Shown piece after piece: positions 1-12,300 of a stretch of DNA of 64,000 nt. Under the pieces are notes generated by a model. That model was not told the DNA's origin. It saw only the letters and a list, made by a program, of their open reading frames with translations, and did not search any database. Position 1 is the stretch's first letter, and each line of letters opens with the position of its first letter. Origin of the DNA: JBDRED01 sp043820025 [NCBI: Elusimicrobiota bacterium] (GTDB lineage: Bacteria; RUG730; JBDRED01); the NCBI GenBank assembly GCA_043820025.1, contig JBDRED010000034.1, forward strand, positions 1 to 64,000, given 5' to 3'. The position numbers and the translations under genes were made by a program.

Positions 1-300
1 ACGCAGGATCATTTACAGATATATCAGCAGGCCTTGAAGGTACGTATTATGGCAGTCTAAGCTGGGGTGATTATGATAATGACGGGGACCTTGATTTAGC
101 AGTTTCAGGAGATAATAATTCAGAACATATAACAAAAATATATCAAAATAACGCAGGATCATTTACAGATATATCAGCAGGCCTTGAAGGTGCGTATTAT
201 AGCAGTCTAAGCTGGGGTGATTATGATAATGACGGGGACCTTGATTTAGCTGTGAGCGGTGAAGATAATGATAGTAATTATATAACAAAAATTTATAAAT
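1..300 (+). repeat. Near-identical 150-bp tandem repeat at the window edge
   Basis: Bases 1-110 and 151-260 align at a 150-bp offset with only a few mismatches over the first 100 bases (for example tacgtattatggc against tgcgtattatagc). Both encode an FG-GAP unit with the DYDNDGDLDLAV loop. The other FG-GAP units in the gene are far more diverged in DNA, so this pair looks like a recent duplication. Confidence 0.85.
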
Positions 301-3300
301 CAGCTTATTCCGGGATTATAAATAATGCGCCTTCTGTTCCCAGCGCAGGATTTGAAGCAAAGTTTAGCACAACAACATTTATACTTTCATTCAAATGGGA
401 TCCGGTCAGCGATGTAGAGACGCCTTCAAAAGGATTATACTATGATATTCGTATAGCTACAGAGCCAGCTACAGATGTGTTAACTAATTGGATTGTTTCG
501 CCAAGTGTAGGAGGCGGAGTTGGTTCTTGTTCTTCACAAAATATGGGTAATTATCCGCACGGGTTTGTAGTTACATCCGCAACACAGCCTGGCATGAACT
601 TAGTTGTACCTTTAGATAATACAACATATTACTGGCAGGTACGGGCTATTGACCCTGCGTTGAAAAAGAGCGCATGGTCAAGCGTTCAAGGAGCGTATGT
701 TCAGGATTTATCCGAGCTTCCGCCAGCCAAGATTACAACATTTTCAGCGCAAAAGGATTATCAGATTTTACTTAACTGGACTGCTACAGGAGAGAATGGA
801 ATTATGGGAGATGTTACAGGCGGAGCGTTTCGGATTAATTATTCAACCAGTCCTTCTGCTACAGCCGATACTGCTGAGTATACATTAAATATTTCCAGCA
901 GTTGGGCAAAAGGATCTACTCATACAAAGCTTTTTGAAAATATTATGATTAATACCACATATTATTTCTGGATACGGTCGCAGGATAGCGATTCTCTTTG
1001 GTCAGTATGGTCAGATAGTGTGAGCGTTGTTTCAGGCGGGTTCTTAAGAGACTGGTCAGCCTCCGTAAGCGCTAATAATTATTTAACTAATGGAGTATGG
1101 GGAGATTATGATAATGACGGGGATCTTGATATAGTTATTGTTTCATATAGTGAAGGAATCAAAATTTATAAGAATAATAATGATTCTACCTTTACAAATG
1201 TTTGGACATCTGTAGAGGCTGATAATTACAGAGATGTTGTTTGGGGAGATTATGACAATGACGGTGATCTTGATTTAGCTGTCACAAATGACGGGCCAAA
1301 TAGGGTATACAGAAACAATGGAGATGATACCTTTACAAATGTTTGGACTTCTCCAGAGAGCGAAGATAACCGCAGTATCTCTTGGGGAGATTATGATAAT
1401 GACGGAGATTTAGATTTAGCTGTTGCTGTTTATAATGACAAAAATAGAATTTACCAAAATCAGGGTGACGATAAATTTACAAGTGTTTGGACATCTGTTG
1501 AAAGTGAATTCACTGCTTGTGTTATGTGGGGAGATTATGATAATGACGGAGATTTAGACCTGTTATCAATGAGTAGTTTTTCAAAGCTTAGATTTTATGA
1601 GAATACAGGATCCAATAATTTCACAAGCGCATGGGACGCAGACGCAACTTTTATACGCGCCGGGTCTTCAGGCGATTATGACAATGACGGTGATTTAGAT
1701 ATATTTATTTGTACAAATAATCAGACAACTGTATTTAGTAATAATGGAGACAAGACATTTACCAGTATCTGGACATCGCCTCTAATAAGTCAGAGTATTT
1801 TCGATATTGTATTAGGAGATTATGATAATGACGGAGATCTTGATTTCGTAATATCTAATGATGACGGTAGCCCTAATTATTTATACATAAATAATTTTGA
1901 CGATACATTTACAGCGCAAAATCTTGTAGATGATACATCAATAACTACTTCTGATGGTTCATTTGGAGATTATGACAATGACGGTGATTTAGATATTCTG
2001 TTTGTTAATTATGGATCAGGTATAGAGGTCTTAAAATCTTTAAGCGCAGATCAAGGATTAATAAATACTGCTCCAAGTATCCCTGTATTTGGAGCATCCA
2101 GTTATAATGCCGGTACCGGCCGGCTTAATTTTAGATGGAATGATTCTACTGACGGCCAGACCGCGCAAAAAGGTTTATATTATGAAGTTCGTGTTGCAAC
2201 CCAGAGTATTACTGGTAGTTTATCAGACTGGCTGGTCTCTGTTTCATCAGGCGCTGGTGTTGGAACCAGCAGACAACAGACATTAGGTAATTACCCGCAC
2301 AGTTTTGTAAGCTCAGATACGCTCCAGCTGGGTTTAAATATAATCCCGATTACAGATAATACAACATATTATTGCCAGGTACGAGCAATGGATCCAAGCT
2401 TAAAAAAGAGCGAATGGTCGACCCAGACCTCGGTTTATGTTCCTTTTTCTGCGCCCGGAGCTGTTACTGATTTATCCGCTCCAATAGCGCCAGAGGAAAA
2501 TCAGGTAACTCTTGCTTGGTCGGTTCCCGGAGCAAACGGCTCAGAAGGTATTTTTCAAACAGGTTCGCAATATATAATTCAGTATTCAACATGGACAGAG
2601 GTTGTGTGGTCAACTGCAGTTGCGCAGGTGGCTGTTTCAACGAGTGGAGTGGCTCTTGGTGCTTCTGTAACGCATGTTATTACAGGTCTGGATGCTGATA
2701 CAACATATTACGCAAAGATATGGTATATGGATGAAAACGCTTTATTGTCAGGCCTTTCAAATATAACTACAGGTTATGTCGGCATAAATATTGCTCCAGC
2801 GAAGATAACGACATTAGTAGGAGTAACTGATTATCAGTTAAAATTAACTTGGAATGCTACAGGCGATGATGGGGGTACCGGTAATGTAACGAATGGAACA
2901 TTCCAGATAAATTATTCAACCAGCGTGTTAGTAGCAGCCGGCGCAGGCGAAGGAACCGTTAATATTCCTGACTCATGGACAGTAGGCCAGGCAAAGTCAA
3001 AGGTATTAACAGCGCTTATACCTGATACCTCATATTATTTCTGGATAAGGTCCAGTGACGAAGGCGGCAATTGGTCTGTATGGTCTGATACGGCAATTGC
3101 TCAGCCCGGCACATTTTTAGCAGGCTGGGTTCCTGATACACAATATGACGCTGAAAGGGTTGCCTTTGTTGATTATAATAATGACGGGAATTTAGATATT
3201 GCTATAGGATACATGCCTAGTAAAATTTATCTTAATAATGGAGATGAAACATATTCAAATACTTCTTTAGATGGTTCAGGCCGATTTACATCTTTTGGCG

Positions 3301-6300
3301 ATTATGATAATGACGGTGATTTAGACATCCTATTATGTGATGGTTTAGTTAGGGTTAATAATAATGATTACAGCGGCGCATTTAATGTTGTGTGGACATC
3401 AACCGATATTTCCGGCTGTTATGATGGGGCCTGGGGAGATTATAATAATGACGGGTTATTAGATTTTGTTGTTGGTTGCCAGGGGGGGGATGAAGATGCA
3501 GTATATAAAAATAATGGCGATGGAACATTTGCAAGGGTTTGGCATGCTGATACTGCCGGTAATAACACATATAGAATAAGCTGGGGAGACTATGATAATG
3601 ACGGAGATATGGATATACTTAGTATAAAAAGCGGCACAGATCAGAGAATATATAGAAATGATGGAAATAATACCTTTACTCAAATTACAATTACGCATGC
3701 TTACAATGGCAGGTCAGGCGCATGGGGAGATTATGACGGTGACGGCGACTTAGATATTGTATTTGGTAATACTACTAATAATCAGGTATATAAAAACAAT
3801 GGCAATGATTCATTCTCGCCTGTTTGGACATCTGCTGAATCAGAAAATAGTCTGGCAGTCATATTTGGCGATTATGACAATGATGGCGATTTAGATATTC
3901 TAAGCGCGAATAATAGCGGTAGAAACCGTATACACAGAAATAATGGTAACAATACATTTACAAGCGTTTGGATCAGCCCGTCGAATGCCTCTAACTATGA
4001 TGTATCATGGGGTGACTATGATAATGACGGCGACTTAGATTTTATTGCATGTAATACAAATCCTAACGGTATTGAGCTTTACGCTTCTCAGAGAGCTGAT
4101 GCAGGCCTAGTTAACTCTGTCCCAACTACGCCTGTCTTAGGAAGTGTAGATTATAATTCAACTAATGATAATCTTGAGTTTACATGGACTGAATCCATAG
4201 ATGATAACACTCCTCAAAAAGGATTGTATTATGAAATAGGAATATCAACACTGCCAATAACGGATGGCCTTACGAATTGGATTGTGCCGGTTTCTTCAGG
4301 AGCCGGAACAGGTATTTATTCGCAGGGCAGGATTGGCAATTATCCTCATAGCTTTATTTCCAGCGATACACTAAAAGCCGGATTTATATTAAACAATTTC
4401 AGCGAAGGAACAACATATTACTCGCAGGTTAGAGCTATTAATGGCAGTCTTGGCAAGAGCGCTTTATCGTCTATGGAATCAAGTTATATTGTTATACCTC
4501 CTGCAAAAATAACAACATTTAGCGCAGAGCAGGGTTTTCAGGTAAATCTTTCATGGACAGCAACAGGTAATGATGGCGATACGGGCGATGTTACAAATGG
4601 CGCGTTCCAGATTAATTATTCAACAAATCCTTATGCTGCTGCCGAGTCTGCCGAATATACGGTAAATATTTCCAGCAGCTGGAGCCCGGGTTCAGCGCAT
4701 ACGAAAATTATGACAAATATTATACCTGAGGCAACATACTATTTCTGGATAAGAAGCGCGGATGATTTTTACAATTGGTCTGTGTGGTCAGATACTAAAA
4801 CAGTAATCAGTGGAAGTTTTATAGAAGAAACATTAAATGTGTCTTTTGCCGGAGATATAAATCAAAACTACTCTCTTTTGTATGATTATGACAATGACGG
4901 AGATTTGGATATCATCGCAGGAAGCAACGCTGGTATAGGGATATACAGAAATGATTCCAATGTTTATTCTCTTGCTGTTACAGTTGATGATAATGCGAGT
5001 AGAATGTGCGTTGGGGATTATGACAACGACGGAGATATGGATATTGCTGTATTTAGCAGATATAATGATCCTTTGTGTAAGATTTATAGAAATGACGAAA
5101 GTGATACATTTACAGACACAAATGTTGGAATAAGTAATCTTAAGTACGCAGGAGGTACTTTTATCGATTATGACAATGACGGCGATCTAGATTTAATTTA
5201 TACAGGAGTTGATGATTACGATGAGTATAGAAGTTATATATACGAAAATGAAGGCGATGATGGTTTTACAAATAACGAAAACTCATTGGAATTTGATGAA
5301 GATGTTGACGGCCTTTACAATGCAAGTTTTTCAGTAGCAGACTATGACAGAGACGGGGATTTGGATTTGTTTGTCTGCGGTGAAACGGATGAGAATACCT
5401 ACAGTATATTATTTAGCAATGACGGGGAAGGAAATTTTGTTGATTCATCTCAGGTCTTTGACGCTGTTCATGATGGTTTTTCAGCATTCGGAGATTATGA
5501 CAATGACGGAGATTTGGATTTAGCTCTGGCAGGATATGGGGATGTCGACAATGTATGTAAAATTTATAAAAACACTAATGGAATATTTTCAGAAGCTGTG
5601 GACTTGGGAAATGTCTGCGCAAGCGCTGTTGTCTGGGGAGATTATAATAATGACGGCTTATTGGATATTGCAATTAACGGCGTTGATGAATATTATAACT
5701 TTATTACTAAAATATTCAGAAATGCGGGTATAGATCAATTCATAGACGTTACAGGTTATTCAATTATTGAACAAGGATTTAACGCTCTTTGGGCTGATTA
5801 TGATAATGACGGGGATTTGGATTTATTCAGCATAACTGACGCAGAAGATGTTAAGAAAATTTATAAGTCTGTATACGCTGATTTTGGTTATGCTAACACG
5901 GCGCCGGACGCTCCGGCGGATAATCTTGACACATATAATTTTTATAATTCCACAGGGAACTATTTAGCTATACTTTGGGATAAGGGAACTGACTCTGAAA
6001 CAACAAATCCTTATGGACTGCAGTATGAAATAAAGACAGCTACTAATCATGTAACCTCTGATTTAAGTTCATGGACAATACCGCCTGTTAAAGGCGCCGG
6101 ATTTGCTTCAATGCCCGGCCACCCGGTAACCAGATATCAAAATGAACAGCTTAATATAACTTCATCATCGTATGAAAATCCGGGAATTATTTTAAAAGAT
6201 ATTTTTTCTGATAATGTAACATTTTACTGGCAGATTAAGACAGTTGATACAGGGTTAATGAAAAGCGATTGGAGCGAAGAGCAGTCATATTATATTCCAA

Positions 6301-9300
6301 ACCAGCCTCCTGCAAGTATAACTAATTTATCATCCAATTCTATGGTAGACGGAGTTGTTGATCTAACATGGAAAGCGCCGGGCAGTTTTGGATGGAAAAA
6401 TACTTTAGAGTCCGGGGCTCAGTTTGCAATTCAATATTCAAGCGCTTCAGGCGCGGAATGGTCGCATTCTAACGCTCAGGTTGTTGTTTCAACAAGCGGT
6501 GTAGCGCCTGAAACAAGTGTGAAATATACAATAAGCAGTGGTTTGGCAGATAACACGAGTTATTATTTTAGAATCTGGCATAAGGATCAGGATGGAGAAT
6601 GGTCAGGATTATCCAATATTACCACATACTATGTTATGTATGCTCCGCCTGCGCAAATTACAACATTTACGGCATTGCGTGATCTTCAAGTAAAATTAAC
6701 TTGGACAACAACAGGCGATAATGGGAATACAGGCAGTGTTGACAACGGAGTATTTCAGATTAAATATTCAAGCAATCCTCTGGCAACAACTGACACGGCT
6801 GAATATACATTAAATATTTCAAGCAGTTGGAACCCGGGACAATCACGTCAAAAAATAATAACAGATATTCTGCCTGATACCACATATTTTTTCTGGATAC
6901 GCAGCGCTGACGAAGTTTCAAACTGGTCCGTATGGTCAGACACAGCTACAGCTGTTGTGGGAATTTTTAAAAATGTAATAACAGGATTACCTGATATTCA
7001 CGAGTGTAGTGTGAGTTTTGGAGATTATGACAATGACGGGGATTTAGATTTAGCTGCTGCCGGATCAGGATCTAGTTACACTAAAATTTACAAAAATAAT
7101 GGAGATAACACATTTACAGATATAAATGCCGGATTGCCAAATGTGAATTATTGCAGTCTAACATGGGGAGATTATGATAATGACGGTGATCTGGATTTAG
7201 CGGTTTGCGGACAAAAGACAGTTGGGGGCGGATATATAACAAGGATTTATAAAAATAATGACAATGATACATTCACAGATATAAATGCCGGGTTTGAAGG
7301 AATAAGCAGCGGCGATCTAGCTTTTGGAGATTATGATAATGACGGAGATTTAGATTTAATAACCGCAGGATTAGATACTAATTATCAAAAGTCAACCAGA
7401 TTTTACCGAAATAACGGAGAAGATACATTTACAAACATAAGTGTAAGTATTTCGTCTGTAACAAATGGAGGCATAACTTGGGGTGATTATGATAATGACG
7501 GAGACCTTGATATAGCAATATCCGGGCATGATGGCAGTAATCCTTTGACAAAGATATATAGAAATGACGGCAGTAATACATTTACAGATATATTAGCAGG
7601 CATAGAAAGTGTTTATAATGGGAAAGTAAGTTTTGGAGATTATGATAATGATGGTGATTTGGATTTAGCAATTTCAGGCTTAAACAGTTCATCTGTTAAA
7701 ACAGCAAAAATATATAGAAACAAAGGGAGTGATTCATTCGAAGATATAAGCGCCGGACTATCAGGTGTTGAAGATAGCAGTTTAAGCTGGGGAGATTATG
7801 ATAATGACGGGTATTTAGATTTAGCTCTTTGCGGCAGATCGCCTAATATCACAAAAATATATCATAATAATAGAGATAACACATTTACTGACATTAACGC
7901 AGGATTAGTTGGAGTATTTTGGGGGCAATTAAGTTCCGGAGATTATGATAATGATGGAGATTTAGATTTGGTTGTTGCGGGATATGATGGAATTAATACC
8001 AGAACTAATATTTATACATCATTGCAGTCATTGACAGTAGGGAATACTGCTCCGAGCATTCCGGGTACCTTATCGTCTTCATTTAATACCGGAACAACAA
8101 ATTTAGAATTACGATGGGAAAAATCAAGCGACAATGAAACCGTCGCAAATGGATTATACTATGAAGTAAGAGTCGCAACACAAACTATTTCCGATTCATT
8201 GACTAACTGGATTGTTTCTCCTTCTGTTGGTTTGGGAACAGGATACGGGTCAAATCAGATGGTGGGAAATTACAGCCATGGATATGTGTCAAGCGCAACA
8301 CTAGCTCCGGGATTAAACCTTTCTGATTTAGACGGAGATACTACATATTATTGGCAGGTAAGAGCAATTGACACAAGTTTAAAAAAGGGCTCATGGACAG
8401 ATCAGCAGTCTTTTTATCTGGCAAGTTTTAATCCAACAGACCCTGTTTTGGTTTCTCCTCTTGATAATTTTACAACAAATCAAACAGTGGTAGATTTTGA
8501 CTGGAGCGATTCAATTGACGCATATTATGGAGTGTCAAATTATGAATTACAAGTTTCTACTGATTCCGGATTTGGGATTATCAATTACTCATCTGCGCCT
8601 GTTGTGTCTTCTGCTGCTATCACAAGTATGGCGAGTGACATGAATTATTATTGGAGAGCAAGATCAAAGAACAACGCAGATTTTTACAGCGGCTGGTCTG
8701 AGATAAGGGCGTTTAGTATTGATGTATCCAGCCCGAGCGCGCCAAGCTTAGTATCGCCGGCTGATACAACGATGACCTCAATAATGTATACAACATTTAC
8801 CTGGACATCGGTTTCAGACGTTTCGGGAATAGATCACTATGAATTTAATGCTTCAACCAGTCCTGATATGGCTCTTGTTGTTTATAGTTCGTCAACCGCG
8901 TCTAATGAACTAAGTATTGCGGTTCCTGAAGAAGGAACATTCTATTGGAGAGTAAGGGCTGTAGATAATATCGGAAACTATAGCGTATGGGCAGACACTT
9001 ATTCTGTAACCATAGATACAAGCGCGCCTAGTGTTCCTATACTTATCGCGCCGCTGGATGGTTATGCTACTAATCAAACATTAATAACTATAGACTGGAG
9101 CGATTCAATTGATACAACCCTGGGCGTTGATTCTTATGATCTCCAGCTTGCGACGGAACCGTATTTTACCACGGTTGCTCAAAATTCGAATATGAGTATT
9201 TCCTCGTTTACGGGAAGTATTAACCAAAACGCTTATTATTGGAGAGTTAGAAGCATAGACATAATAGGCAATTACAGCGCATGGTCTGACACAAGGACAT

Positions 9301-12300
9301 TTACGATTGACACAGACGGGCCAAGCGCGCCTGTTTTGACAAGCCCGCTTGATAACAGCGCAACAAATTATGCAGACATTGTATTTACATGGAATGCTTC
9401 AGCAGATAACATTATAGGCGTCGAAGATTATGAATTGATGGTTTCTACGGAAGCGGATTTTTCATCTGTATATTTAAGCTCGGTTACAACTGCGTTACAG
9501 GCGCAAAATACTTTGTCAAATGATACAACATATTACTGGATTGTAAGAGCAAAAGATAAGGTAAATAATTATAGTGTTTGGTCAGGAACGAAGACATTTA
9601 TTTACGATGCGGCCAGTCCAAGCGCGCCTGTTATTTTAGAGCCTTTAAATGCAGCTGCCACAAATCAGACTAATATACAGTTCAGCTGGACAGGCGCAAC
9701 GGATAGTTTATCAGGTATTGATGAATATGAGCTTCAAATAGCTACAGACACATCATTCGCGTTTGGGATTACAGTTTACACGCCGTCTACAACAGCTGAC
9801 AATGATTTTATTGAAGGGTATTCTTATTGGAGGGTAAGGGCATGGGATAATGCGGGGAATTACGGAGTCTGGTCAGATACAGGCAGTTTTATAATTGACC
9901 TTACAAACCCGGATATACCAATTACCACATTGCCGTTAGATGCCGGCGCAACAACGCAGACAACTATAAACTTTAATTGGGATGACGTAACAACGGATTT
10001 GTCGGGAATACAGAGATATGAAATAGCAATATCAACATTAAGCGATATTTCGGTTATTTATGATAGTTCAGGCACGATAAGCTCATCATACTCAAATACA
10101 TTTATTGACGGAGAGTATTTCTGGGTAGTAAGAGCGGTTGATAATGTGAATTGGGCAGGCGATTGGTCGGCTGTGAAGTCATTTATAGTGGATACGTCAA
10201 GCCCTTCTGCGCCTGTAGTAATAAGTCCTGACGACAATTATGTTACTACGAGCTCTACTATAACTTTTGACTGGTCTGATGTCTCTGACCTGTCAGGCGT
10301 TAACAGCTACGAGTTTATAGTTTCCACAATGAGCGATTTGTCTCTTGTATTGTATACTACCAATACCGCATCATCCTATTTGTTTGCGGATAATGTTGAC
10401 GATGGCAGATATTATTGGAGTGTGCGGGTTATGGATAATGTTGGTCTTTATAGTTTATGGACAACAATAAGGTCAGTTTATTTTGATGCCACTCCGCCAA
10501 GCGCGCCGGTAAAGCTGACTCCTATGCAGACCAGCGTTACGGATTATATGACTACGACATTCTCGTGGACAGCGTCTCTTGATAGTTTCTCAGGATTAAG
10601 CCATTATGAGTTAAAGGTGTCAACAGAGAGCAGTTTTGAGTCAGTATATTATAGTTCTGCGACTAACAGCACATCAATAAACGTAGATTTATTTGAGCAT
10701 GCGTTTTATTGGAATGTATGGGGCGTTGATAATGCGGGGAATTACAGCGTTGTGTCCGATACAGGAATATTCTATATAGACGTAACCAGCCCGACAGTGC
10801 CGGTGTTAACGGCTCCTCTTACAGGATACACAACCAACAGCTTAACTTTAACATACGACTGGGAGCCTGCATCAGATTCATCAGCAATAGATTATTATAC
10901 ATTTGAATTATCTACAAATTCATTTACAAATGTCTATTACAGCTCTAATGTTGTATCAGGCACGGAAATACAATATGGGGTAACAGAAGGAACCTACAGC
11001 TGGCATGTAAGAAGCGTAGATAAGGCAGGCCTTATGAGCGATTATGCCGGCGCTGAGACAATATTTATTGATACAACGCCGCCGAGCGCTGTTTCTCTAG
11101 AATCGCCTTATAATGGATATGTTAGCAGTCAGACTTATATAGAAATTAACTGGAGCGATGCGATTGACAGCTTTACCGGAATTAAAGGCTACGAATTCCA
11201 TTCATCAACAGAGCCGTCTATGTCCGGCACAGATTTTTCCACTACGACCGTTGTTAGTAATTTGACCGGAGATCCAAATGAAGGAGAGTATTATTATAGA
11301 GTAAGAGCGTTTGATAATGCCGGAAATTATGGGATATGGTCAAGCACAAGAATGTTTATAGTGGATGTTTCGAGCCCTGCTGTGCCTGTATTAATAACGC
11401 CTTTACAAGGAAGCGTAACTAGTTATACAACATTTATATTTGATTGGAGCGATGTAACAGATATTTCGGGAATAGAAGCATACGAGCTTAAGGCATCTAC
11501 TTATAGCGATATGTCGTTACTTTATTATACTGCGACAAGCATGGCCGGGTCTTATGATGAGGTAGATAGTGATTATGCTTTTGACGATGGAAAATATTAT
11601 TGGACAGTTAGAGTGATAGATAATGCGGGATGGGCTAGTGATTGGGCGCCTATTAGAGAATTTACTATTTCAACATCAAGCCCTATAGCGCCAATAATAA
11701 TAAGTCCATTGTCAGGTTATACGACAAATCAGACGGATATTACTTTGGATTGGAGTGATGTTACCAGTATATTCGGACTAGACCGCTATGAAGTGCAATT
11801 ATCTACAAATAGTGATTTTTCCGGGACATCGCCTTTAACCGGTATTTTTACCTCTAAACTAGATTGTGAATTTTCAGAAAGCGTTGTTTATTGGCGTGTT
11901 AGGGCAGTTGATAATGCCGGTTTGGTCGGGGACTGGACGTCAGCGTCTGTGATAACGGTTGATACCACCTCTCCGTCTGTCCCAATTAATCTGTCGCCTG
12001 TCAGCAGTAGTAATGTTCCTGTATCGCAGGTTACATATGATTGGGATGACGCAGTTGATAATTTATCCGGTATTAATCAGTATCAAATACAATTATCTAC
12101 CAATACTTCGTTTAACCCGTTAGCGTCTAATTTCAATACAAGCACTTCGACTATTAAGCTTGTGATGGACGGATCAGGCACATATTACTGGCATGCGCGT
12201 TCGATCGACAATGCCGGAAATTACAGCGGATGGTCAAGCACAAATACTTTAATTGTTACAGGGCCGCCCAGCGCGCCTACAGGATTTACTCTTGCGGCAT

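Noticed and set aside
252-254. GTG at 252 as the start of the giant repeat protein
   Set aside because: The reading frame is open to the left window edge and the upstream codons encode the same FG-GAP repeat, so this GTG is internal.
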